A stretch of 64,000 bases of DNA. Source: Achatina immaculata. Lineage: Eukaryota; Mollusca; Gastropoda; Stylommatophora; Achatinidae. Below, in pieces: positions 45,408-55,889 of this stretch. A program made the translations under genes and the position numbers. A model generated the notes under the pieces. It saw only the letters and a program-made list of their open reading frames with translations. It had not been told where the DNA came from and made no database searches. How positions within the stretch are numbered: position 1 is the first letter of the stretch; each line of letters begins with the position of its first letter. The stretch is taken from positions 27,399,084 to 27,463,083 of the forward strand of contig CM019719.1 of the NCBI GenBank assembly GCA_009760885.1, given 5' to 3'.

Positions 45408-45436
45408 GAAGATCTATGTGAACATTTACAAATAAC
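45408..45436. repeat. Minisatellite, 28-bp unit, displaced right unit
   Basis: AGAAGATCTATGTGAACATT followed by TACAAATA, one further unit of the array at 44385-44523. Confidence 0.88.
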
Positions 45437-45799
45437 AACATGAACAGAATCTCATTGTAATGAATGAGAACACAGTTTAGCAATGTTGCCATAGAAACCA
45501 CGAGTGTTCTAGGAGACAGTTTTGCTGGCTCTTTCTCTCTTTCTTTAGGAACAAAACATTGAAATAGCAAAGTGTTCTTTTGGAACCTCGAAAAACACTA
45601 TACACTTTGGCATGCGAGAAAAGAATAACAGTAAAAAGAATGAACGTGCAACACAAAAAAAGTAAATATAGAAAGTAACAGACCACAGTGCTTGCTGTAT
45701 GATTAGACCTGGAAATACAATACACTGTGCTCTGTTGCTTTATTGTGCCAAAGCCGGTGTTTGCTATTTGTAGAAATTTGTATCTAAAACCAAATATAG
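45437..45799. other. No gene recognised
   Basis: No coding or repeat feature that I can support. Confidence 0.45.
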
Positions 45800-46045
45800 A
45801 AACGAAACTAACGAAATCCCTTATAATTCAATGGGCTTTTAATGAAAGAAAAGGGCTTGAAAGCATAATAATTGCGACAGGACAGGAAATGGGAAGACCA
45901 AAAGGCAAAATAAAACATGGATTGTCTAGTAAACAGTCACCAAATAAGCTGATAGAAAATATTCCGGATCTAGATCTATGGAGAAGTTTGACCGTCAGTG
46001 CCTACCAACATAGCACTTGATGATGATGAAGATGGATGATCATGA
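45800..46045 (+). pseudogene. RTE-like retrotransposon 3' fragment with GAT tail
   Basis: An open frame ends with a Gly-Arg-Pro-Lys basic motif (EMGRPKGKIKHGLSS) and LDLWRSLTVSAYQ, followed by TGATGATGATGAAGATGG. The combination of a GRPK block, a WRSLxVSA block and a GAT tail is typical of RTE-type 3' ends. It is a third RTE subfamily in this window. Confidence 0.6.
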
Positions 46046-46429
46046 CTTGAACCGCGGCGGACTCCAATGGAACCAGCAACCCACCCCCCCCCTCCCCCCC
46101 GCCATGACTTGACAAAGAAATATTTGTCTGTTTCATAAAATCGTTGCTTACTGACATTTTCTTTTCCTGGTCGTCTGCAAAGCCTGAAACAATATCATTT
46201 GTTGCTATGGTGTATTATTTTTGCTTGTTTTTTAAAACTTTACCACACATATCATGCGCACTTCTTATCAGCAAACTGTACAGCGACAAGCTATGTCATC
46301 TATACTATATAATCCATACTATACAACTGGAAAACATTGAAAAAAAAATAACTGTGTTATGACCGACATGGCCAACTAAAGTCTAGTGGAAGCACATTTT
46401 TCTGTTGGTTCAGGGTTTATATGGATGCC
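46046..46429. other. No gene; C run
   Basis: A C-rich run lies at about 46083-46102. Otherwise nothing. Confidence 0.5.
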
Positions 46430-47380
46430 AGACTTTATAATCCAAGCCAGGACAAAGGACAGCCATGTTCTTCACTATGTCAGCAGTTGCCAGAAGCTGG
46501 ACAAAGGACAGCCAAGTTCATCATTATGTCAGCAGTTGCCTGAAGCTGGACAAAGGACAGTCATGTTCTTCACTATGTCAGCAGTTGCCAGAAGCTGGAC
46601 AAAGGACAGCCATGTTCTTCATTATGTCAGCAGTTGCCTGAAGCTGGACAAAGGACAGCCATGTTCTTCACTATGTCAACAGTTGCCAGAGCCTGAACAA
46701 AAGACAGTCATGTTTTTCACTATGTCAGCGGTTACCAGAGACTGGACGAAGGACAACCATGTTCTTCACTATGTCAGCAGTTGCCAGAGACTGGACGAAG
46801 GACAACCATGTTCTTCACTATGTCAGCAGTTGCCAGAGACTGGACAAAGGACAACCATGTTCTTCACTATGTCAGCAGTTGCCAGAGACTGGACGAAGGA
46901 CAACCATGTTCTTCACTATGTCAGCAGTTGCCAGAGACTGGACGAAGGACAACCATGTTCTTCACTATGTCAGCAGTTGCCAGAGACTGGACAAAGGACA
47001 ACCATGTTCTTCACTATGTCAGCAGTTGCCAGAGACTGGACGAAGGACAACCACGTTCTTCACTATGTCAGCAGTTGCCAGAGACTGGACGAAGGACAAC
47101 CATGTTCTTCACTATGTCAGCAGTTGCCAGAGACTGGACGAAGGACAACCATGTTCTTCACTATGTCAGCAGTTGCCAGAGACTGGACGAAGGACAACCA
47201 TGTTCTTCACTATGTCAGCAGTTGCCAGAGACTGGACGAAGGACAACCATGTTCTTCACTATGTCAGCAGTTGCCAGAGACTGGACGAAGGACAACCATG
47301 TTCTTCACTATGTCAGCAGTTGCCAGAGACTGGACGAAGGACAACCATGTTCTTCACTATGTCAGCAGTTGCCAAGAGCA
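46430..47380 (+). repeat. Satellite array, 49-bp unit, about 19 copies
   Basis: The unit contains GTTCTTCACTATGTCAGCAG and TTGCCAGAGACTGG; GGACAACCAT at 46751 and 46800 fixes the period. The left five units differ (AAGCTGGACAAAGGACAGCC form), while the right part is nearly perfect. All three plus frames are open for 204-362 codons, each giving a 49-residue period made of the three frame readings of the unit. This needs only that the unit contain no stop triplet. I do not call a gene. Confidence 0.95.
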
Positions 47381-48275
47381 CTTAGCCTGCGGTAGCACGG
47401 ATTCCCAGCAATACACCTTTGTAAGAGATCCCAGGTCAACAACGTCTGAGAAAGAAAACAAACGGAGAATCTAGTTCAGAAAAAAATTATAAACAAATTT
47501 TAAAATATTGATAGAAAATCAGCTCTTATTATTTGCGTGTTATGTTTTCTCGTTATTCATTGACTTTGTTTTTGTCCCTTTTCACTGCTTCTGTTTGATA
47601 CCCTGTGAGGAAGACATTTGCTTTGCATCTTTCAAGTTAAACTAAACTTAAAAAGAAGATAATGATTAAATTTCTGAGAAGTTTACGCCAATCTGCTACA
47701 TTTGAATATTTCACATCTTCGTTTGTCTTTCTGTCAGGTGTTTCCATGAAATATTTACTGAGAAACAAGATTTCTCTGAAAGATCTCTCATTACGGGGCA
47801 ACTATCAAGCGTATTAATTCGTTCTTCATTCATTTCCTTTACAAGAACAAAGACAGACCAGGCACAAGGACATTCAGAATAACATCTTTCGCGTAGTATG
47901 CCATATGGTATTATGTTCCGATTCCTTCATAGTTTGTGTACATTGTTGTCAATGAGTGCTTCAGTTTCTTCCATATTTTATTGAGCGCCCCGACAGGACA
48001 TGCTCAAGTGTGTAGAAATTCACTCGCCCGCTAATCTATTATATTTCTTTATGCCCCGACCTCGTCAATACCTCGTTGAGTAGCCTGTATAATTATTGTA
48101 TTGATATTCCTGCTAATGATCTATGCTAGGAGCTAGCACTCGATTATCAATTCAGGGTTATTGCTCGCATGTTCAGTTCTCCTTTTCTTTTGTCAGAGTG
48201 TCTTATATGAGTTCTGTCAGTACGTCGTACATGTCTGCTTGTTTTACTGTCTGCTTATAATTCAACATAGCGCCC
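47381..48275. other. No gene recognised
   Basis: AT-rich, no repeat or coding feature that I can support. Confidence 0.5.
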
Positions 48276-48303
48276 TCTCTCTCTCTCTCTCTCCTCCCCC
48301 TTC

Positions 48304-48347
<44 letters not shown>
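48276..48347. repeat. (CT)n and (TA)n microsatellites
   Basis: A CT tract followed by CTATCTATTTATA and a TA run up to the start of the CR1-like fragment. Confidence 0.95.
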
Positions 48348-48350
<3 letters not shown>

Positions 48351-48465
48351 GGAAGAATGAAAGATGGAATGATGAAGGGCAGAATGTAAGACGGGCCTGC
48401 GTGTCCAATTCTTTACCCTTTAAAGATTATTCATTCATTCATTCATTCATTTTCTCTCTCTCTCT
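48348..48465 (+). mobile_element. CR1-like LINE 3'-end fragment with (ATTC)n tail
   Basis: GATGAAGGGCAGAATGTAAG, ACGGGCCTGCGTG, then CCCTTTAAAGATT and an ATTC run followed by CT repeats. It shares its block with the fragments at 42.6 and 43.1 kb. Confidence 0.88.
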
Positions 48466-48715
48466 CTCTCCTCTCGTTCATTCGTTTATGAGCTCTGCTG
48501 TCATTGTAGCTTTACTCAGCAATTAAACGTATACTTATAAAGTGGTTGAATAGCTCTAGTTCACGATTTGTATAACAGTTTTTTTGTACTTACTGCTTGA
48601 GAATGTGACATAAATTCATTTGTGTGTATGAGTATGTTTCTTCATATACTGTTGAATATGTTGGTAAGAAGTTATATGTAATAGGTTTAAGTTAATATTT
48701 AATATTATATTTTAT

Positions 48716-48789
48716 GGAAAAACTTGGCGAGCTACTTTGCGAGCCCTATGTGACGTTAAACGGCACGGGAAGGATATAAGATATAAGAT
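48716..48789 (+). mobile_element. RTE-2 3'-end fragment, 74 bp
   Basis: It contains GGCGAGCTACTTTGCGAGCC, ACGGCACGGGAAGGATATAAG and ATATAAG. It has an exact 15-bp target-site duplication AATATTATATTTTAT (48701-48715 and 48790-48804). This is one of the shortest insertions that can still be proved by its duplication. Confidence 0.93.
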
Positions 48790-48823
48790 AATATTATATT
48801 TTATATGTTGATAATGTTAGTAT

Positions 48824-49445
48824 ATGTATCAATGAGGAAAAACTGGAAGAAGTGGAGAGTTTTGAATATCTTGGATCGCTACTAACTAATAATGGAGATA
48901 CAATGAGGGAAATTAAAAGGAGGACATCTATCGCTCTTCAGAAAGTAAAACAAATAAAGAATCTGTGGAGAGGAGCAGACAGAACCACAAAAATAAGATT
49001 TTTAAGGGCATGCATCTTTCCCATAGCAACATATGCCTGTGAGACCTGGACACTTAACAAAACAGCTGAGAAACACATAAATGCCTTTGAATGTAAATGC
49101 TACAGAAGAGTTCTCCAAATATCGTGGACACAAAAAAGAACAAATATATCTATACTACAAGAGCTTAATATTGAAGAAGGCTGGCTAGTGAAGAGGATTA
49201 AAGAGAGAAAACTGAAATATTTTGGACACATTAAACGTCATGATAATTTAGAGAAGACCGTATTGGAAGGATACATAATGGGAAAAAGAAAAAGAGGAAG
49301 ACCAAGACGAAGATGGCTGCAAGACATCGTTGACGATCTGGAAATGGATGCAACAGCAGCAGGCCATCTTGCTCACAACCGAGAGGCCTACAGGAGTGCT
49401 GTTTGGGAGGCAAAGTTCCGCAAGGGACATGCAAATGAATGAATG
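48824..49445 (+). mobile_element. RTE-1 copy, 5'-truncated, C-terminal ORF still open
   Basis: This is the longest and best preserved RTE-1 copy. It has about 200 open codons, ending at 49442: FEYLGSLLTNNGDTMREIKR, KVKQIKNLWRG, FLRACIFPIATYACETWTLN, FECKCYRRVLQISWTQKR, ERKLKYFGHIKRHDN, GKRKRGRPRRRWLQDIVDD, AGHLAHN and KGHANE, then a GAAT tail. This is the region after the RT active site of an RTE/BovB-type protein; the endonuclease and RT core are missing. An 11-bp target-site duplication AATGTTAGTAT lies at 48813-48823 and 49446-49456. The apparent start is just an internal codon of the truncated frame. Confidence 0.93.
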
Positions 49446-49489
49446 AATGTTAGTATTAAACTGATGTTGAATGAGTGGGTTTTAGTGAA

Positions 49490-49554
49490 AAAAGAGAGAT
49501 GAATCTGCGTGCCTAGATCTTAACCATTTGAAAATAAAGTTCGTTCGTTCATTT
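49490..49554 (+). mobile_element. CR1-like 3'-end remnant
   Basis: CTGCGTGCCTAGATCTTAAC, then GAAAATAAAGTTCGTTCGTTC, is a diverged form of the CR1-like 3' end. It runs into the long TATC array that follows. Confidence 0.6.
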
Positions 49555-49735
<181 letters not shown>

Positions 49736-49889
49736 GTGTGTAATGTGTATTCATTGCTGTAGGGATTTAATTGCTTTGAATGTTAGGAAGTTAAAATCAT
49801 TATTTCTCATTCATATACTTGTAGTTTCCACATCTTTCTGAATATGTAGAATGCAGGCTAAATGTAAGAGTTTTGATAAGTTAAAAAGT

Positions 49890-50042
49890 TTACTCATGCT
49901 TGCTTTGTATATGGTCATGCTTGCTTTGTATGTGGTCATGCTTGCTTTGTATGTGGTCATGCTTGCTGTGTATGTGGTCATGCTTGCTTTGTGTGTGGTC
50001 ATGCTTGCTTTGTATGTGGTCATGCTTGCTTTGTATGTGGTG
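49890..50042. repeat. Tandem repeat, 21-bp unit x7
   Basis: CATGCTTGCTTTGTATGTGG units with single changes. It is open in frame on both strands because 21 is divisible by three. Confidence 0.92.
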
Positions 50043-50049
50043 TGCTGGA

Positions 50050-50170
50050 AATCAGATGAGTATTTGGGAAGAATGAAAGTTGGATGATGACGGGAAAAAA
50101 AGTAGATTGCCCAAATTTTAACCCTTGGAAAATAAACATTTATTTGTTCGTTCTTTTATGCTATCTCTCC

Positions 50171-50212
<42 letters not shown>

Positions 50213-50350
50213 ATCTCTGTCTATGCAAGAGAATAACATCATCAGACAGAACGAAGGAAGGAAAGAAGTCTATTTTCCAAAAAAGTGAAGAATTGCACAC
50301 GCAGCCCCGCCTGACATTCTGTCTTTTACCACTCATCTTTTACTCTAACG
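50050..50350. mobile_element. Two CR1-like 3'-end remnants, inverted, around (CAT)n
   Basis: The left part (50060-50160, plus) is GAAGAATGAAAGTTGGATGATG, then CCCTTGGAAAATAAAC. The right part (50280-50345, minus) is the complement of AGACAGAATGTCAGGCGGGG. Between them lies a CAT/ATC triplet run at 50174-50211. The two point toward each other. Confidence 0.65.
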
Positions 50351-50701
50351 CGGTCACTCAACATCTACATAGTAATAATAGACTGTCCAAAAAAAACAAA
50401 AAACCGTATAACTACTGATGGCTCAATTTCAGCCATAACTTCGATTTTCTATAGCTTTTTAAATTGAACGAATAACATTTTCAAATTGCACACAATAATA
50501 CCTAAGGGTTTAAACACTCACTTGACAGTTTCTTGCATCTGTGTGACGAGAATCTGTTAGTCCCAGGGATTCTCAAGTTAGTATGATGTGTGGCCTCCGC
50601 TTGCATCAATCAGCGACTATCTCCTGGGCATAGATGCGATCAGATGTCTGATGTGCGCCTGTGGAATGGCTGCCCACTCTTCCTGGAGTGCTTGCTACAG
50701 A

Positions 50702-51586
50702 TCACGACGATTGGCTGGAGAAACGTTTCAGCGAACAAAAACGTCTTTGTCGCTCATCCCATAGGTGCTCGATCGGATTCATATCTGGAGACAGAGATGG
50801 CCAGGGAAGGGTGAGAATGTTGTTGGCAGTCAGGAACTGTGTGGTGAACAGTTTAGAATAGGGTCTGGCGTTGTCCTGTTGAAACACAGACCTTTGCGCA
50901 GTCACAAATGGAAGGACATGGGGTCGAAGAATTTCATTGACGTATCGTTGAGCATTCAAGCCTCCTTCAATCTGCACCAATGGACTCCTTCCGTTGAAAT
51001 TGATCATTCCCCATACCATTACACCTCCACCACCGTGCGGCGAAGCTTCATCAACGCAATTTTGGGCAAAACGTTCATTTGGCCTACGGTAGACCCTTCT
51101 CCGCATATCATGGCGGTGCAACAAAAAGGAAGATTCGTCACTAAACAAGACATATCCCCATTGATTGTCAGTTGTCCAGGGCCGATGCTGGTTAGCCCAA
51201 ACAAGTCGATTTTGGCGATGGCGTCTCGTTAAGACAGGACCTCGGTGAGGTCGTCGTGCCACCAGTCCAGCTTCATGCAGTCTATTCGGGACAGTTTGAT
51301 CAGAAACACGACGTCCTGCAAGCAATGACTGGCCACTTGAGGAAGCTGTTGTAAACTTGTTTCTGAGGTGATGAACCAGAATAAAGCAATCATCAGCTGC
51401 TTTTGTCACCCTGGGATGTCCACTGCTTTGCCGGTCTTCAACTGAGCCAGTGACTTGGAAACGGTGCCAAAGTCGACTGATGGTACTCTGCTGCACGTTT
51501 AAATGCCTGGCAACCTGACTTTGACTTTCGCCTGCTTGCAGGTAACCAACAGGAATGTTTCGTAAATTTTGCGATAGACGCGCCAT
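50702..51586 (-). pseudogene. Tc1-type transposase, C-terminus broken
   Basis: The minus strand encodes a Tc1/mariner superfamily transposase from the ATG at 51586 (MARLSQNLRN). The N-terminal part has paired helix-turn-helix segments (QSQVARHLNVQQSTISRLW, then RVTKAADD). The DDE domain shows the first Asp in VLFSDESSF, the second in VFQQDNARPY and the Glu in DMNPIEHLWD, with 34 residues between the second Asp and the Glu, i.e. DD34E of the Tc1 family. The GGG-rich stretch (SPHGGGGVMVWG) is present. After HLWD the frame is shifted and stops at 50702; the expected remaining 50-60 residues are readable in another frame down to about 50580 with further stops. Clear terminal inverted repeats could not be found, so it is probably an immobile relic. 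Confidence 0.9.
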
Positions 51587-51599
51587 AATTGTCTGCTTG

Positions 51600-52025
51600 A
51601 AAATTAAATGAATTTGTTTGTGTAACCTCGTCCTTTTATAGGGGTTCATTTGCATGGAAGTGAGTTTTGGTAAAAAAAAAAAAAAAAGCGTGATTAGCAA
51701 AGGCGGCTACTGCGTTCTGACTATACACGAGAACAGCAAAATCCACGCTAAATCGTGGACCTGATATCTTGGTGACAATTTTTGGTTTGGTTTGAGATAC
51801 CCGGGAAAAAATTTTGTCATAACATATAAAAAAATGAAATTTATATAAGCTATGCGTTCCTTTTTTTTTGGGGTGGGGGAACAGTATATTATATATTACA
51901 AGAATATTCGACACATTCAACAGTAAAATCAAAAACTGAAGCGTAGAACAGAGCTACCTTACAATGTGACACTTTAATTACAGCCGAATTGATAAACACA
52001 TTAATTTGTGCGCTAGAATTAGTTT
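51600..52025. other. No gene; A/T homopolymers
   Basis: Runs of A near 51672 and T near 51861. No coding or definable repeat feature. It may include remains of the Tc1 element's end. Confidence 0.5.
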
Positions 52026-52029
52026 TGGG

Positions 52030-52420
52030 TAATCTGTAAGCATATGAAGAATGCTGCGACAGAAAGACAATCAATGGAGTAAATGTCAGAAGGTGGCTTG
52101 TGGTCGGTATCAAGCTGGTATTGAAAACGGCTGAAGTTAAATGAAGGAATATCGTGTGTGAATTTTGTTTAGGATGGAAGGGTATTCCAGCGGTAAGCAG
52201 CAGAGAAATCGAAGCTTTTTTGGATAGATAAATTCGAAGTCTTGGAAGAAAACATCTGTTTTAGAGTTGGCTATGTTTTGGATTAGATTTGAACAACTGT
52301 CACATATATAACCTAGCATTCTGAGATATAACTCTATCAACTATTTTAACTGTGTTAACATAACCTGCTCTTATACGAGAGGCTGAAGTCTGAGATTTCA
52401 GTGATAATCTGCAGTCTGTG
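52030..52420 (-). mobile_element. CR1-like LINE fragment, C-terminal region
   Basis: It aligns on the minus strand with the 43.4-43.65 kb part of the longer copy: the complements of GGAAGGGTATTCCA, GAAGCTTTTTTGGA and TTTGGATTAGATTTGAACAA. Frames are broken and it is more diverged than the neighbouring copies. Confidence 0.7.
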
Positions 52421-52424
52421 CTGG

Positions 52425-52766
52425 ATTCTTGATTGATCTTTATTTCAAAAGGGTTAAGAATTGGGCACGCAGGCCCGTCTGACATTCTGCCCTTTATCAT
52501 ACATCTTTCACTCTATTCCAGACATTCTACAAATATGCTGTTCATATAACAAACATAACTAACATTGAAGCTGAGAGACATAAAATAAAATATAACATTT
52601 ACGTTTCGCTCTTAAACATTCACTCAGTACAGAAGTAACTACATACATTATAAATGACTATCTACTAAACAAAATTTTCGGGACTATTCAGAAAACAATT
52701 AATTGTATTCAGTGTCTGTAAGAGCAGCTTAAGATAACTATTAAGTTTTATAATTCATGGAGGCAT

Positions 52767-52768
<2 letters not shown>
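52425..52768 (-). mobile_element. CR1-like LINE 3' end, near-identical to 44.5 kb copy
   Basis: TTGATTGATCTTTATTTCAAAAGGG-type end (minus element, tail (AATC)n), then about 330 bases very close to 44524-44855, ending at GGAGGCATGTAG. The 5' truncation point is followed at once by a TAG triplet run. The high identity suggests two recent insertions from one source. Confidence 0.88.

Positions 52769-52802
<34 letters not shown>
52769..52802. repeat. (TAG)n microsatellite
   Basis: About 11 TAG triplets between the truncated LINE and the GA-rich array. Confidence 0.95.
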
Positions 52803-52803
<1 letters not shown>

Positions 52804-53560
52804 AGAGAGAGAGAGAGAGAGAAAGAGAAAGAGAGATAGATAGGAGAGAGACAGAGAGAGAAAGAGAGAGAAATAGAGATAGAGAGAGAGAGAGAAAGAA
52901 AGAGAGAGTACGTGTTATGTGTTGAAATCATCATGTGAATGTTCAAGTGAGAGAGTGAGAGAAAGAGAGAGACAGAGAGAGAAAGAGAGAGATAGAGATA
53001 GAGAGAAAGAGAGAGATAGAGATAGAGAGAGAAAGAGAAAGAGAGATAGAGATATATAGAGAGAGAAAGAGAGAGAGTTCATGTTATGTGTTGAAGTCAT
53101 CATATGAATGTTCAAGTGAGAGAGTGAGAGAAAGAGAGAGTAAGAGAGAGATAGAGATAGGAGAGAGAGAAAAAGAGAGTTAGAGAGAGAGAAAGAGAGA
53201 GCTGGAGAGAGAAAGAGAAAGAGAGATGAGAAAGAGAGAGATGGAGAGAGAAAGAGAGAGATAGAGAGAAAGAGAAAGCGTAGAGAGAGAGAGAGTTCGT
53301 GTTATGTGTTGAAGTCATCATGTGAATGTTCAAATGAAAGAATGAGAGAAAGAGAGACATAGAGAAAGAAAGAGAGAGAGAGAGGGAGAGAAAGAGAGAA
53401 TTCGTGCTATGTGTTGAAGTCATCATGTGAATGTTCAAATGAGAAAGTGAGAGGCAGAGAGAGAAAGAAAGAGAGACTGAGAAAGAAAGAGAGAGAGAGA
53501 AAGAGAGAGAAAAAGAGATAGAGATAGAGAAAAAGACAGAGAAAAAGAAGAGACATGTTT
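52803..53560. repeat. Purine-rich compound array with a recurring spacer
   Basis: GA, GAAA and GATA repeats are interrupted four times by a conserved unique segment containing TTATGTGTTGAAGTCATCAT and GTGAATGTTCAA (about 52910, 53078, 53296 and 53402). The array therefore consists of four long, unequal units (about 168, 218 and 105 bases apart) made of a fixed spacer and a variable purine tract. Minus-strand frames are Ser/Leu-rich by composition only. Confidence 0.88.
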
Positions 53561-53991
53561 CCATTGTTTTTTTTTGTTTGTCTCCTGGTGGTTGTTTATG
53601 TTACTATAATTTATTATATGTGTTTTGCCACCGCTATTTTGACAAGTGATTCGACATATCTTCATCCATCATCATAACTTCATCATCATCATCATCCTGA
53701 GCCAACTTTAAACTGACCTGATGTTTTCCCTGATCGATGGCGGTGGGTGACACCATGTTGTAGTCAAATGCTCAGCTGTCGACGTGAGATGGTCTTACCT
53801 GGGTCCCTGTTAAGTGCTTATCATACAGGAAATGTCACGCGGTCAGTATATAACCTCGCGTTACAGATTATAAATGATCTAACTGGAGACACAATGAGAA
53901 GACACTGTGAGCAGTCTTCATCAGACAGACATATAGGGCCATATGAACTGTCATACATAGTGTAGATCTGCACGGACTATAGCAAATTGTG
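53561..53991. other. No gene recognised
   Basis: A short ATC run lies near 53670-53695. Nothing else. Confidence 0.5.
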
Positions 53992-55165
53992 AAACAGCAG
54001 TCTAAATGTCATGTTTTTGATACTTTATGTGGAACAGCAGTCTAAATGTCATGTTTTTGATACTTTATGTGGAACAGCAGTCTAAATGTCATGTTTTTTA
54101 TACTTTATGTGGAACAGCAGTCTAAATGTCATGTTTTTGATACTTTATGTGGAACAGCAGTCTAAATGTCATGTTTTTGATACTTTATGTGGAACAGCAG
54201 TCTAAATGTCATGTTTTTTATACTTTATGTGGAACAGCAGTCTAAATTTCACATGTTTGATACTTTATGTGGAGCAGGAGTCTAAATTTCACATGTTTGA
54301 TACTTTATGTGGAGCAGGAGTCTAAATTTCACATGTTTGATACTTTATGTGGAGCAGGAGTCTAAATTTCACATGTTTGATACTTTATGTGGAGCAGGAG
54401 TCTAAATTTCACATGTTTGATACTTTATGTGGAGCAGGAGTCTAAATTTCACATGTTTGATACTTTATGTGGAGCAGGAGTCTAAATTTCACATGTTTGA
54501 TACTTTATGTGGAGCAGGAGTCTAAATTTCACATGTTTGATACTTTATGTGGAGCAGGAGTCTAAATTTCACATGTTTGATACTTTATGTGGAGCAGGAG
54601 TCTAAACGTCACATGTTTGATACTTTATGTGGAGCAGGAGTCTAAATGTCACATATTTGATACTTTATGTGGAGCAGGAGTCTAAATTTCATGTTTGATA
54701 CTTTATGTGGAGCAGGAGTCTAAATGTCACATATTTGATACTTTATGTGGAGCAGGAGTCTAAACGTCACATGTTTGATACTTTATGTGGAGCAGGAGTC
54801 TAAATTTCATGTTTGATACTTTATGTGGAGCAGGAGTCTAAATGTCACATATTTGATACTTTATGTTGAGCAGGAGTCTAAATGTCACATATTTGATACT
54901 TTATGTTGAGCAGGAGTCTAAACGTCACGTGTGATACTTTATGTGGAGCAGGAGTCTAAACGTCACATGTTTGATACTTTATGTGGAGTCTAAATGTCAC
55001 ATATTTGATACTTTATGTGGAGCAGGAGTCTAAATGTCACATATTTGATACTTTATGTGGAGCAGGAGTCTAAATGTCACATATTTGATACTTTATGTGG
55101 AGCAGGAGTCTAAATGTCACATATTTGATATTTTATGTAGGGCAGCAGTCTAAATGTCATATTTT
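53992..55165 (+). repeat. Satellite array, 40-bp unit, about 29 copies
   Basis: The unit contains TTTGATACTTTATGTGGAGC and AGGAGTCTAAATTTCAC. Sub-blocks: AACAGCAG units with ATGTTTTT on the left, AATTTCACATGTTTG units in the middle, AATGTCACATATTTG units on the right, and a few deleted units. Its right end is included in the 1.59-kb tandem duplication. Confidence 0.95.
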
Positions 55166-55232
55166 TTTATAATTTATGTGGAGCAGCACCGCAGTGTAAT
55201 GTATGTACAAAGTAGGAAAAAAGTAGGAACAA

Positions 55233-55301
55233 CTTTATTATTTAACGATACATTATCATTAAAGTATCGTTAAACAATAAAGCTGTTCCTACCTTTTTTC
55301 C
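55233..55301. repeat. Inverted repeat (hairpin), duplicated at 56823-56891
   Basis: AGGAACAACTTTATTATTTA...ACGATAC pairs with GTATCGTTAAACAATAAAGC...GTTCCT around a short loop, with nearby GTACAAA/TTTGTAC outer arms. This looks like a small palindromic MITE or a fold-back remnant. The same structure is in both copies of the duplication. Confidence 0.6.
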
Positions 55302-55659
55302 TAGTTTGTACATTTTGGTATCACAGCTTTACTGCAGTGGCTCTGTGTATAGTTGTATACTTATACACTAATTACTGCGTGTAAATGTATATGCGTGTGT
55401 GATACTGCATGTTTTTTCTTGTGTATAGAACGAGAGTTCTCTACCAATGCGGAGCTCCCCCCCCCCCACCCCACCCCACCCCACCCCCGGGAGGAAGTTT
55501 ATTGTTTAAAGAGAGGAACCGAGGCCACAGACTGATAGATTCAAACTTCTGGAGTATCATTTTACATTGTAGATGAAATGCTTAGGAAAAATAGTAAACA
55601 AGACGAGAGAGGATCAAGTGCGAAAACGAAATAAATAATCTGGCAGTTGGTGGAAACAG

Positions 55660-55885
55660 CACCTGCCAAGAACCACATGGAAAACCAGAGAAGTGAGTAA
55701 GAGCCACATGGAAAGCCAGAGAAGTGAGTAAGAGCCACATGGAAAACCAGAGAAGTGAATAAGAGCCACATGGAAAACCAGAGAAGTGAGTAAGAGCCAC
55801 ATGGAAAACCAGAGAAGTGAGTAAGAGCCACATGGAAAACCAGAGAAGTGAGTAAGAACCACATGGAAAACCAGAGAAGTAAGTA
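55660..55885. repeat. Minisatellite, 31-bp unit x7 (also 57250-57475)
   Basis: Units of CCACATGGAAAACCAGAGAA with GTGAGTAAGAG. All three minus frames stay open (113-132 codons) because the unit lacks stop triplets on that strand. Confidence 0.92.
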
Positions 55886-55889
55886 GTTT

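Noticed and set aside
52803..53560. CRISPR-like repeat/spacer pattern
   Set aside because: The interval lengths vary widely and the intervals are simple purine repeats, so it is a compound satellite.
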